Source: an uncultured Prevotella sp.
GTDB taxonomy: Bacteria; Bacteroidota; Bacteroidia; Bacteroidales; Bacteroidaceae
NCBI GenBank assembly: GCA_900542795.1
Contig: UQPD01000051.1
Location: 1 to 15,043, forward strand
DNA: 15,043 nt
Direction of reading: 5' to 3'
The notes beneath the pieces are model-generated. The model worked only from the letters and a program-made list of their open reading frames with translations, was not told where the DNA came from and did no database searches. Positions 6,201 through 13,679 of this stretch are shown one piece after another. Each line of letters starts with the position of its first letter. Positions within the stretch are counted from its first letter, which is position 1. A program made the position numbers and the translations under genes.

Positions 6201-8438
6201 GAAGACGAGGGCGAGTTGATTGTAGCAGAAGGTAAGAAAGGAACGAATGAAAATGCAGCGCTTAATGACTACACACTCAAGGTTCTTCTTCCTTACGATG
6301 TGCCCGAAGGTATCACTCGTATTCGTTTGCGTTTTGATGGAGCTTGGGCAGGTGGCTATAATGCACAGACTGGTGCAATGCCTGCAAAGGCAGAAACCTA
6401 TCGCATGGTATATGATATTCCCGTAAACATTACCAATCAGGCTAACAGCCCGTGTACTGTAACGGTGAAGACCTCAGATGCAAACAAGGGGACGGTAGAT
6501 GCTAACGGACAACCAGACACTTACACCTATAAGGTAGGCGAGGAAATTGTATTGCGTTCTTATCCTGTTTCGGGATATAGTGTGAAGTGGACCGATCAAT
6601 ATGGTCGTGCGGTTCCTGAGAGTTGGGTAGATGGAAACTTCCTTCGTTTCCGCGCTCCCGAAAGTGCCACCTATACGGCACAGTTTGTGAAGTCACTTCC
6701 CTATGAACTCACTTTGGGAAATTGGAAGTTTAAGTACGAAGAAGGTGACAATGGGATTGTGCTTACACAAGCAGTGTCGGGGAATGGCGAATTGGTGATT
6801 CCTGCGCAGTACGAGGAAACTCCCATTGTAGGCATTGCCCCCACAGCATTGCAAAACCTTGAGTCGCTCACTTCGCTCACCTTGCCCGAAAGCATCACTT
6901 CTTTGGGCACTTCGGGCATTGTGTGTCACACTCAGGTGGTAGGAGCAGGTGTACAAGACCATCCGATTCTTCTTGATAAAGACTTGCAAAGCAATCAGTC
7001 GTGGCAAGTGGATTTTAATGTAGCGAGCGACGGATCTTCGTTCAACCAATGGGGCTCTTCTTTATTGGCCACTGGCAGTGAATCGCTCGCAGCCGTCTAT
7101 AATAATGGATTTCAACTTTATCTAAAGGCAGATGGCAGCATCGTGCTCAAGCTGGGTAGCGACGAAAAGCACGTATTCACTCATACACAAGGTGTTAAAG
7201 ATTTTAGTGTAAAGATAGCACACTCTGCAGACGGCGCACTCAATGTCACCGTGTTGACCGCTGTCAAAAGCGAAACCTATACCGAACAGCATGTATCGCT
7301 TGCCGATGTGTCACAGTTTTGTACCGCCTTGCCCGTTGGTGTATCGCTCCAATCTTTTTGGGCTGTAGTACCCTATTTGGCAGTAAATCCCTTCAAGGGC
7401 AGTGCTAATCTTAGTACACTTAGCATAGATGTAAACAACAAAGCATATAAGGCAACAGGCAATGTGCTTTACACAGCTGATGGTTCAGTGCTTTTGGCTT
7501 ATCCTGAGGCAAATGTAAATCACGCCTTTCAACTTCCTGCAGCGGTGCGTGTGATTGCCCCACAAGCATTCATAGCCAGCAAAGAGTTAGACTATATTGT
7601 GCCTGCAGCCGAGGTTACACCGATTGTATTTTCGCAAGCTTTTGGCATCAAGAACTTGCGTGTGTTAGCAGATGCTGAAAATGTGGGACACATTCAGTCA
7701 CAATGGCAAATGCCCATAGTGGTTAACGTGTTAAGTGGTGCAGACTTTGCAAATGGTGCAAATAATCTTGCAACAACCGATGCGGTATGTTTTACTTCTG
7801 TTAATCAGCAATGTGGCACCGCTTCAGACCTAAGTACCGAAGTTCCTGTATGGTTGATGGTAAAGGTCGATGCTTCGACATTTTTCCCCGTTTACTTTGC
7901 TCAAAAGCCCACACGTCTCACAGTAGATGGATTTTCGGTAAAAGAGACCCCACTCAGTGCGTTGAACTTTTACGTATTCAATGGCAAGTCATTTGTGCAA
8001 GCTACCGAGTTCGTACCAGGTGCTTGTTTTGTGGCTTTCCCTGAATTGTGGAATGGTCATAACGTGACTTTCCACTTTGCAGGCTCACAAGCCACCGCAG
8101 CATTCAGCGAAATTTTTACGGGAAATGGCACTACAAGTCAAGCTATTTGTGACAAACGCAGCTATCAGTATAATGCGCAAACCAATACCTTCACTTTGCA
8201 GCCCCAAAGTACTGTAGCTACCGTTAATCCTTTTGGCACTTTGCTTTTAGCTGCCGACGATGCGCCACAGACCATAGCAGGTCCTTCGGTTGCAGTGGGA
8301 GTGCATAGTTTACAAGTAAACAAAGATGCAGAGGTTTGCATCTTCGATGTGCAAGGTCATAAACAATCAAGTTCATCGCTCAAGCATGCACAACCTGGCA
8401 CATATATTGTGAACGGAAAGAAGGTGGTAGTGAAGTAA
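3213..8438 (+). CDS. Multidomain secreted GH89 alpha-N-acetylglucosaminidase with T9SS sorting domain
   Basis: The product has 1741 residues. It would remove terminal alpha-linked GlcNAc from host glycans such as capped mucin O-glycans or heparan-type chains. A Sec signal ends near residue 27 (SVHA before QNN). The N-terminal NAGLU domain spans about 35-115. The catalytic barrel spans about 129-460, with Trp-rich signatures, the proposed acid/base Glu313 in DPFHEG and nucleophile Glu443 in LFELPW. The helical NAGLU C-domain spans about 470-690. An EF-hand-like Ca loop sits at 776-787 (DFNNDGVISSDE). Next come an InlB-type repeat (about 832-908), a GEVED-like domain (about 945-1075, DLNGDGDFEDE at 989-999) and a second InlB-type repeat (about 1081-1160). 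BspA leucine-rich segments (about 1167-1235 and 1393-1510) flank a lectin-like stretch. A sorting domain ends the protein (about 1696-1741, IFDVQG and GTYIVNGKKVVVK). Typical catalytic GH89 cores are less than half this length. GH89 assignment is firm; the accessory domain names are by eye. Confidence 0.93.
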   Translation: MKKTVKRLLGFGVLMLVCFVSVLSVHAQNNSQAVADLLNRIGGAGTSDRFVTTVDASMAQNGKDVFTITAQDGKPCIKGSSTLAVTTGINWYLNHYAHINLAWNNLTTNLSSVSLPIPTQAETHTCSADYRYYLNYCTFSYSMSTWTWERWEQEIDWMALHGINMPLQIVGLDVVWKKLLTQDLGYTSAEANKFIAGPCFQAWWGMNNLEGWGGPNPDWWYTRQEKLAKQILARERAFGMQPVLPGYAGMVPSDIAQKKGYTANNQGEWCTFTRPYILNPNSTAFAEVSEKYYKRLQEVMGTSDYYSMDPFHEGANTSGIDVPSAYSKIAEAMTKANAQGKWVVQFWQWSGAQYNILSKVEKGKLIVLDLFSDAHTHFGEYQGHDAVYCMLANFGGRTGTFGRLTKVMTEYFNEKRNHNNVKGIGATPEAIEQVPVLYDALFELPWYSSVPDAKTWLANYATARYGTENTHAQEAWEKMRNSALNCETSLQGPQEAVLCARPSLTVDRVSSWGGTEIFYDAQDVVDAAYKLLQEKGNLSGENYSYDLTDFSRQALTDYGYALLKAIKEADAQGNKDAYDKRRDAYLQLLLDVDQLLNTNKNYQLGRWTNMARDIANEVSGTTEADKQWLELNNARTLITTWGDWNASEYGGLRDYSYREWGGMMKDFYYPRWKTFFDNRDKGEAQPDWFTHDWNWAHNANLSYSNKPMGNTADVASELFGKYFAVLNLTDGKTYYAYRNIETDLTNVFTDKVLRGQKYTFPIQALSKTENVSFGIDFNNDGVISSDETFNSLTATIPVNAVTGKVSARLTLGDGTVLTFKLMLKDDITKDRTVTVFTAHAEQGSVAIEGTTEKSVTNKDEVTVVATPVNGYDFVNWTDAQGNVVSTDNPYTYWGAANATFTANFVVNKWGTPVENKQDWNDVNSYGQYLTSLNVSQNGAEEHPIYTTNACPESLCQSAKLVTAAKGSQITLHWTSAGGLNYCNLSAYADLNGDGDFEDEGELIVAEGKKGTNENAALNDYTLKVLLPYDVPEGITRIRLRFDGAWAGGYNAQTGAMPAKAETYRMVYDIPVNITNQANSPCTVTVKTSDANKGTVDANGQPDTYTYKVGEEIVLRSYPVSGYSVKWTDQYGRAVPESWVDGNFLRFRAPESATYTAQFVKSLPYELTLGNWKFKYEEGDNGIVLTQAVSGNGELVIPAQYEETPIVGIAPTALQNLESLTSLTLPESITSLGTSGIVCHTQVVGAGVQDHPILLDKDLQSNQSWQVDFNVASDGSSFNQWGSSLLATGSESLAAVYNNGFQLYLKADGSIVLKLGSDEKHVFTHTQGVKDFSVKIAHSADGALNVTVLTAVKSETYTEQHVSLADVSQFCTALPVGVSLQSFWAVVPYLAVNPFKGSANLSTLSIDVNNKAYKATGNVLYTADGSVLLAYPEANVNHAFQLPAAVRVIAPQAFIASKELDYIVPAAEVTPIVFSQAFGIKNLRVLADAENVGHIQSQWQMPIVVNVLSGADFANGANNLATTDAVCFTSVNQQCGTASDLSTEVPVWLMVKVDASTFFPVYFAQKPTRLTVDGFSVKETPLSALNFYVFNGKSFVQATEFVPGACFVAFPELWNGHNVTFHFAGSQATAAFSEIFTGNGTTSQAICDKRSYQYNAQTNTFTLQPQSTVATVNPFGTLLLAADDAPQTIAGPSVAVGVHSLQVNKDAEVCIFDVQGHKQSSSSLKHAQPGTYIVNGKKVVVK

Positions 8439-8490
8439 AAGTAAGGGTGAAGAGATTCGTTGAATAGCTTCATTTTAGAATTTTGTATTT

Positions 8491-8546
8491 TAGTGCGGAA
8501 GCATACTTTCGAGTAGAATGTATGTTTTCGCACTAATTGGTTTTTG
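8491..8546 (+). terminator. Terminator of the GH89 gene
   Basis: TAGTGCGGAAGCATAC (8491-8506) pairs with GTATGTTTTCGCACTA (8520-8535) over 16 positions, using two G-U wobbles in the + strand RNA. ATTGGTTTTTG follows, giving a T-run just past the stem. It lies about 50 nt after the stop codon. Confidence 0.75.
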
Positions 8547-8590
8547 TTGCAAGTGCAAAGATATGACATTCGCAAACCGTGTTGTTCGTC

Positions 8591-8630
8591 TTTGTCAGAC
8601 ATAGGCAGATTTTGTTAGACATAGACAGAC
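8591..8630. repeat. 20-bp imperfect tandem duplication
   Basis: TTTGTCAGACATAGGCAGAT (8591-8610) is followed at once by TTTGTTAGACATAGACAGAC (8611-8630), with 17 of 20 positions identical. It is non-coding. The function is unknown; a tandem protein-binding site or simple slippage are both possible. Confidence 0.75.
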
Positions 8631-8822
8631 TTCATACGAATTAAACTTCTTCTACTTGTTTTGGGTAATGTCATTCAGTCATTCCTTGCAACCAACTATT
8701 TTAGGAGTCTAACCCTCTTGAAAATCTTCGCATATATAGCAGAAGAACTTAAAACTTACCAAAATATATCGCAAGACTTGATATTTTGTGCTGATTTGCA
8801 TTATCCTTACATGAAAAATATT

Positions 8823-8830
8823 TAACTTTG
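8823..8830 (+). promoter_or_regulatory. -7 promoter element for the ileS cluster
   Basis: TAACTTTG matches TAnnTTTG exactly. The nearest TTTG upstream (8795-8798) is 24 bp away, longer than the usual 19-21, so the -33 element is uncertain. Transcription would start near 8836, leaving a leader of about 100 nt before ileS. Confidence 0.55.
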
Positions 8831-8839
8831 CCACGCTTT

Positions 8840-8862
8840 ATGTTGTGGGCATATCCCAACAT
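8840..8862 (+). other. 5' leader hairpin of the ileS transcript
   Basis: ATGTT plus GGG (8840-8849, with a 2-nt bulge) pairs with CCC plus AACAT (8855-8862) around CATAT. It would lie at the very 5' end of the predicted transcript, where such stems often protect mRNA. I see no T-box-type specifier or antiterminator arrangement. Confidence 0.35.
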
Positions 8863-8939
8863 GAAAGAGCATGTCGGCATACACAAACAAACCGATGAAG
8901 TAAAAAACTTGAGTAATATTACAGACACAATAACGAAAT

Positions 8940-11900
8940 ATGAAATTTACCGAACGCAACGGACTTAACCTCTTTGAGGTGAACGAAGATGTACTCAGTA
9001 AGTGGGACAAGCAAGATTTGTTCCATAAGAGTATGAGCGAACGCGAAGGATGCCCTTCTTTCGTGTTCTTTGAAGGACCTCCATCTGCCAACGGACATCC
9101 TGGTATTCACCACGTAATGGCACGTACCATTAAGGACGTGTTCTGTCGTTATAAAACCATGCAAGGCTTCCAAGTAAAGCGTAAAGCAGGTTGGGATACA
9201 CACGGACTGCCTGTGGAGTTGGGCGTAGAAAAAGAACTTGGCATTACCAAGGAAGATATCGGTAAGTCTATTTCGATTGAAGACTATAACGCTCGTTGCC
9301 GCCAAAATGTAATGAAGTTTACGCAAGAGTGGACCGATTTGAGTCACTTGATGGGTTATTGGGTAGATATGGAACACCCCTACATCACTTACGAAAACTC
9401 ATACATCGAAACGCTTTGGTGGTTGCTCGGACAACTTTATAAAAAAGGTCTCCTTTATAAGGGCTATACCATTCAGCCTTACTCACCCGCAGCCGGTACA
9501 GGACTTAGCTCGCATGAGTTGAACCAACCTGGTTGCTATCGTGATGTGAAGGATACGACTGCTACGGCACAGTTTGCCATCCTCGATCCAAAGCCCGAAA
9601 TGACAAAGTGGGGTAAGCCTTACTTCTTGGCTTGGACTACAACACCTTGGACTTTGCCCTCGAATACGGCACTTTGTGTAGGACCGAACATTGACTATGT
9701 AGCTGTTGAAACTTTCAATCCTTACAATGCTGAACCGATGACTGCTGTTGTAGCAAAGTCACGTTTGGCAGCTTATTTCAAGGCAGAAGGCGAAAATGCT
9801 GATTTTGATGCTTACAAGCATGGTGATAAAGTAATTCCTTATCGTATTGTAGGCGAATGGAAGGGTTCTGAACTCGTAGGTATGCACTACAAGCAACTTA
9901 TGCCTTGGGTAAAACCTACAGAGAAAGTAGAGGAAACTTCACCTGCTTGGGTAAAAGAGTATGCTGAGGCTCATGCCGATAAGTGCTTTACTTCGGGCAT
10001 TGATACCTTTGTTGAACTTGCTGAACAAGCTTTCCGCGTAATTCCTGGTGACTATGTAACCACAGAAGATGGTACTGGTATCGTACACATTGCTCCTACC
10101 TTTGGTGCAGACGATGCTAAAGTTGCCAAGGCTGCCGGTATCCCCTCGTTGTTCTTGATTAACAAGGCTGGCGAAACTCGTCCGATGGTAGATCTTACTG
10201 GTAAGTACTATCTGGTAGACGAACTTTGCGAAAACTTTGTTACAAAGTGCGTAGACGTAGAAGCCTATAGTCATCATGCAGGCGACTATGTAAAGAATGC
10301 TTATGCGCCCGAATTTAATAAGGATGGCAAGTATGATGAAAAGGCTGCAGCTAAGGCTGAAGACTTGAATATTGTGCTTTGCATGGAAATGAAGCAGGCT
10401 GGTGAGGCTTTCAAAATCGAAAAGCATGTACACAACTATCCGCACTGCTGGCGTACAGATAAGCCCATTCTTTATTATCCTCTCGATAGCTGGTTTATTC
10501 GTAGCTCAGCTTTGAAGGAGCGTATGATGGAACTCAATAATGGCATCTTGTGGAAACCTGCAAGCACAGGTTCGGGTCGCTTTGGTAAGTGGCTCGAAAA
10601 CTTGAATGACTGGAACTTAAGCCGTTCGCGTTATTGGGGTACTCCTTTGCCTATTTGGCGCAATGCTGAAACACGCGAGGAACTTTGCATTAGCTCACTC
10701 GAACAGCTCTATGCTGAAATTGAAAAGAGTGTGGCAGCTGGTTTCATGACTTCAAATCCGTTGAAGGATAAGGGCTTTGTTCCTGGCGACTACTCAACCG
10801 AAAATTATCATCGTATTGACCTTCACCGTCCTTACGTTGACCATATTACATTGGTTTCACCTTCGGGTAAGCCGATGAAGCGTGAGACTGACCTAATTGA
10901 CGTTTGGTTCGATTCAGGTTCTATGCCTTATGCGCAAATTCACTATCCTTTCGAGAATAAAGAGATTCTTGACAACCGCACGGTTTATCCTGCTGACTTT
11001 ATTGCAGAAGGTGTGGACCAAACACGTGGTTGGTTCTTTACATTGCATGCCATTGCTACAATGGTGTTCGACAGTGTAGCCTTCAAGGCTGTTATTAGTA
11101 ATGGTCTTGTGCTCGATAAGAATGGTAACAAGATGTCGAAACGCTTGGGTAATGCGGTAGAGCCCTTTGGTGCTATTAAAAAGTATGGTTCAGACCCCTT
11201 GCGTTGGTACATGATTACGAACTCTTCGCCTTGGGATAACCTCAAGTTCGATGAAGAGGGTGTGCAGGAAGTAGCTCGTACTTTCTTTGGTAAACTCTAT
11301 CAAACTTATTCGTTCTTTGCCATGTATGCTAATGTGGATAACTTCGATCCCGAAGCTGCCCAAGTACCCATGGAAGAGCGTCCTGAAATTGACCGTTGGA
11401 TTCTCTCTGAACTCAACTCTCTTATTAAGAACGTGGCAACAGACTACGAGGATTACGAACCTACAAAAGCAGGTCGTTTGATTCAGCAGTTTGTTATCGA
11501 CAACTTATCGAACTGGCACGTTCGTTTGAGTCGTAAGCGTTTCTGGGGTGGAGGTATGAATACCGACAAACTGAGTGCTTACCAAACACTCTATACTTGC
11601 TTGGTAACAGTGGCTAAGTTGATGGCTCCTATTGCTCCGTTCTATGCAGATCGTTTGTATAGCGACTTGACACAGGGTGTGCAAGGTGCTAACGAAAGTG
11701 TGCATTTGGCTACTTTCCCCAAGGCTGATGATGCTTGCATTGACAAGGCTTTGGAGCGTCGCATGGAGTTGGCACAAGTTGTGTCGTCTATGACGCTTTC
11801 ACTCCGTAAAAAGGAACATGTAATTGTACGCCAACCCTTGCAGTGCATCTCAATTCCCGTTACTGATAGTCAGTTGCGCGAGGACTTAGAGCAGGTTAAA

Positions 11901-12485
11901 CAACTTATCCTCGACGAGGTTAACGTGAAGGAATTACGCTATGCTGATGCCAACATGTTGGAAAAGAAGGTGAAGTGTAACTTCCGTGTAATGGGTAAGA
12001 AGTTTGGTAAACTCATGAAGGCTGTTAATGCTGCTGTTACAGCACTCAGTCAGGATGATATTAACCGCTTGGATGCCGAAGGTAAGATTGCCTTGACGGT
12101 AGAAGGACAAAACATTGAAGTGGAACGTGCTGATGTTGAAATCATTAGCGAGGATATGCCAGGTTGGACTGTTGCTAACGAAGGTGCCTTGACCGTTGCA
12201 CTCGATTTGGAAATTACTCCTGAGCTTAAGAATGAAGGTTTGGCACGCGAAATTGTAAAGCGTATTCAAACATTCCGTAAGGAGAGTGGTTTCGAAATTA
12301 CCGATCGCATCCATGTGACGATTGAGAAGAACGAAATAATTGACAATGCAGTTGTTGCTTTCAATGATTACATCGCCTCGCAGGTTTTGGCAGATAGCAT
12401 CAGTACCAGTGCTGAAGTAGCTAATGCGAACACAACCTTCGACTTTGAAGAGTTTAAGGTGGAGGTATCAATTGTTAAAGCCTAA
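8940..12485 (+). CDS. ileS: Isoleucyl-tRNA synthetase, type 2-like, with altered HIGH motif
   Basis: This 1181-residue cytoplasmic enzyme charges tRNA-Ile with isoleucine. The catalytic fold is split by a large editing domain (about 200-430): the Thr-rich TTTPWT (233-238) and the GTGIVHIAPTFGADD region (near 380-394) would hydrolyse mischarged Val-tRNA. DVWFDSG (654-660) and KMSKR (731-735) complete the active site. KMSKR, not KMSKS, and the long C-terminal region are features of the eukaryote-like type 2 IleRS group. The ATP-binding signature at 55-58 reads G-I-H-H: counting back from A-R-T-I-K-D, Gly55 replaces the first His and His57 replaces the Gly. The anticodon-binding domain is about 770-930, and no C-terminal Cys4 zinc site is visible. 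The gene leads a cluster with the dksA-like, lspA and DUF4296 genes. The start is the ATG at 8940, about 100 nt after the predicted transcription start. Confidence 0.95.
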   Translation: MKFTERNGLNLFEVNEDVLSKWDKQDLFHKSMSEREGCPSFVFFEGPPSANGHPGIHHVMARTIKDVFCRYKTMQGFQVKRKAGWDTHGLPVELGVEKELGITKEDIGKSISIEDYNARCRQNVMKFTQEWTDLSHLMGYWVDMEHPYITYENSYIETLWWLLGQLYKKGLLYKGYTIQPYSPAAGTGLSSHELNQPGCYRDVKDTTATAQFAILDPKPEMTKWGKPYFLAWTTTPWTLPSNTALCVGPNIDYVAVETFNPYNAEPMTAVVAKSRLAAYFKAEGENADFDAYKHGDKVIPYRIVGEWKGSELVGMHYKQLMPWVKPTEKVEETSPAWVKEYAEAHADKCFTSGIDTFVELAEQAFRVIPGDYVTTEDGTGIVHIAPTFGADDAKVAKAAGIPSLFLINKAGETRPMVDLTGKYYLVDELCENFVTKCVDVEAYSHHAGDYVKNAYAPEFNKDGKYDEKAAAKAEDLNIVLCMEMKQAGEAFKIEKHVHNYPHCWRTDKPILYYPLDSWFIRSSALKERMMELNNGILWKPASTGSGRFGKWLENLNDWNLSRSRYWGTPLPIWRNAETREELCISSLEQLYAEIEKSVAAGFMTSNPLKDKGFVPGDYSTENYHRIDLHRPYVDHITLVSPSGKPMKRETDLIDVWFDSGSMPYAQIHYPFENKEILDNRTVYPADFIAEGVDQTRGWFFTLHAIATMVFDSVAFKAVISNGLVLDKNGNKMSKRLGNAVEPFGAIKKYGSDPLRWYMITNSSPWDNLKFDEEGVQEVARTFFGKLYQTYSFFAMYANVDNFDPEAAQVPMEERPEIDRWILSELNSLIKNVATDYEDYEPTKAGRLIQQFVIDNLSNWHVRLSRKRFWGGGMNTDKLSAYQTLYTCLVTVAKLMAPIAPFYADRLYSDLTQGVQGANESVHLATFPKADDACIDKALERRMELAQVVSSMTLSLRKKEHVIVRQPLQCISIPVTDSQLREDLEQVKQLILDEVNVKELRYADANMLEKKVKCNFRVMGKKFGKLMKAVNAAVTALSQDDINRLDAEGKIALTVEGQNIEVERADVEIISEDMPGWTVANEGALTVALDLEITPELKNEGLAREIVKRIQTFRKESGFEITDRIHVTIEKNEIIDNAVVAFNDYIASQVLADSISTSAEVANANTTFDFEEFKVEVSIVKA

Positions 12486-12490
12486 TATTT

Positions 12491-12548
12491 AGTTTGGAGT
12501 TTTGAGGTTATGAGGCTTTATAGCCCAATAACCTCAAGATTTCAAACT
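12491..12548 (+). terminator. Long stem-loop between ileS and the dksA-like gene
   Basis: TTGAGGTTAT (12502-12511) pairs perfectly with ATAACCTCAA (12528-12537). Inside, GGCT pairs with AGCC. Outside, AGTTTGGA (12491-12498) pairs with TTCAAACT (12541-12548) with one wobble. No T-run follows. It may terminate part of the ileS transcripts or stabilise their 3' ends while allowing some read-through into the downstream genes. Confidence 0.5.
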
Positions 12549-12583
12549 AATCTTATTATCAGATTAAACTAATCTTATTATCA
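12544..12583. repeat. 22-bp period direct repeat before the dksA-like gene
   Basis: AAACTAATCTTATTATCA occurs at 12544-12561 and again, identical over 18 bp, at 12566-12583. The first copy overlaps the 3' arm of the preceding hairpin. The second ends 22 bp before the start codon at 12606. It could be a pair of binding sites or a slippage product. Confidence 0.8.
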
Positions 12584-12605
12584 CAAAAAACTAAATTTAA
12601 ACGCC

Positions 12606-12980
12606 ATGTCAGAAAAAAAACGCTACTCTGATGAGGAACTGCAGGAATTCAAAGAACTCATCTTAAAGAAACTCGAATTGGCAAAGAACGACTATCAGCA
12701 AATGATGGATACGCTTAGTAATAAGGGTGGTAATGATGTTGATGACACGATGCCTACTTATAAGGTGCTTGAAGAAGGTTCGCTCAATCAAACCAAGGAA
12801 GAGCTTACCACAATGGCAGCCCGTCAACAAAAGTTTATCCAATCTTTGCAAGCAGCTCTTGTACGTATCGAAAATAAAACTTATGGCATTTGTCGAGTAA
12901 CAGGCAAACTTATTCCTAAGGAACGCCTTCGCGCTGTGCCTCATGCCACACTTAGCATCGAAGCAAAACAAGCCAGATAA
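12606..12980 (+). CDS. TraR/DksA-like regulator with lost zinc site
   Basis: This 124-residue cytoplasmic protein has the layout of small TraR/DksA proteins, which bind the secondary channel of RNA polymerase and modulate initiation, often with ppGpp. Residues 7-90 form charged helices consistent with the coiled coil, and the acidic tip region reads NDVDDTMP. The C-terminal globular part (about 93-121) keeps the family pattern YGICRVTGKLIPKERL...PHATLSIEAK. The four metal positions in C-x2-C-x17-C-x2-C read Cys96, Thr99, Ser117 and Ala120, so only one Cys remains and zinc binding is not expected. Related Bacteroidota proteins show the same loss, as far as I recall. The gene sits 120 bp after ileS and 45 bp before lspA. 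The ATG at 12606 follows an A-rich leader. Confidence 0.85.
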   Translation: MSEKKRYSDEELQEFKELILKKLELAKNDYQQMMDTLSNKGGNDVDDTMPTYKVLEEGSLNQTKEELTTMAARQQKFIQSLQAALVRIENKTYGICRVTGKLIPKERLRAVPHATLSIEAKQAR

Positions 12981-13025
12981 AGCGCGTATTGTGCACAGTG
13001 TAGACATGTATATTAACTAAAACAA

Positions 13026-13679
13026 ATGCAATCGCATACAGACTCTTCAGCCCATGCATCTATAAAAAAGCGCAGCTTGATTGCTGTTGCTGTTGTTTTG
13101 GGTGTTATTATAATAGATCAACTCATAAAGTTCGACATTAAAACCACATTCCTTTTGCACGAGGATTTTTGTGTAGCAGGTGATTGGTTTCACATACTCT
13201 TTACTGAAAATAGGGGTATGGCTTTCGGCATGCAATTTGTCGGTACTATGTTCTTGGCATTGTTTCGCATCGTAGCCATTGGCTTTTTCTGCTTGGTACT
13301 TGCGCGACTCATTAAGCGCAAGGCACCTTATGGCGTGATTGTTTGCGTAGCCATGATTATTGCAGGGGCTTTAGGTAACATTATCGATAACATGTTTTAC
13401 GGACTTATCTTTACCGAGAGTACTCCTTTTTCGTTGGCACAGTTAGTACCAATGGGACAAGGCTATGGTAGTTTTATGTCGGGTAAGGTTGTAGACATGT
13501 TCTATTTCCCACTCTTTACTTGGCCTGATTGGATGCCTTTAGTAGGTGGCAACACATTCTTTGGTGCTATTTTTAACTTTGCTGATGCAGCAATTAGTTG
13601 TGGTGCCGTAGCTTTGTTGTTGTTTTATTACAAGTATATCTCGCAGTCTAAAATTTTTGATTTTTCAAATAGCAAATAA
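13026..13679 (+). CDS. lspA: Lipoprotein signal peptidase (signal peptidase II)
   Basis: This 217-residue inner-membrane aspartyl protease cleaves the signal peptide from prolipoproteins after lipid is attached to the Cys. Four membrane helices can be read: about 17-35, 72-95, 100-122 and 178-203. The catalytic Asp pair is Asp121 in GNIIDN and Asp187 in FNFADAAI. The usual Arg after the first Asp is Asn122. FTENRGMAFGM near residues 60-70 fits the conserved N-x-G-x-AFG region. A stretch of about 25 residues between the first Asp motif and GKVVDMFYFP lengthens the periplasmic loop compared with the roughly 165-residue proteobacterial enzymes. The stop codon is followed at once by the ATG of a DUF4296 lipoprotein, whose product is itself a substrate. 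Confidence 0.93.
   Translation: MQSHTDSSAHASIKKRSLIAVAVVLGVIIIDQLIKFDIKTTFLLHEDFCVAGDWFHILFTENRGMAFGMQFVGTMFLALFRIVAIGFFCLVLARLIKRKAPYGVIVCVAMIIAGALGNIIDNMFYGLIFTESTPFSLAQLVPMGQGYGSFMSGKVVDMFYFPLFTWPDWMPLVGGNTFFGAIFNFADAAISCGAVALLLFYYKYISQSKIFDFSNSK

Larger units (their letters stand above)
8439..8939. other. 500-bp intergenic region between GH89 and ileS
   Basis: It holds a terminator hairpin (8491-8535), a 20-bp imperfect tandem repeat (8591-8630), a -7 promoter element (8823-8830) and a leader hairpin (8840-8862). Between 8640 and 8790 I see only A/T-rich DNA with no coding frame or tRNA. Confidence 0.6.

Noticed and set aside
8831..8939. Possible T-box or amino-acid-sensing leader before ileS
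   Set aside because: The leader is only about 100 nt with one short hairpin. No T-box sequence or terminator/antiterminator pair is seen, and T-boxes are not expected in this phylum.
9939..10445. 168-codon open frame on the - strand inside ileS
   Set aside because: It is antisense to a well-conserved part of IleRS, lacks a promoter, and has a composition expected of a frame opposite a coding sequence.
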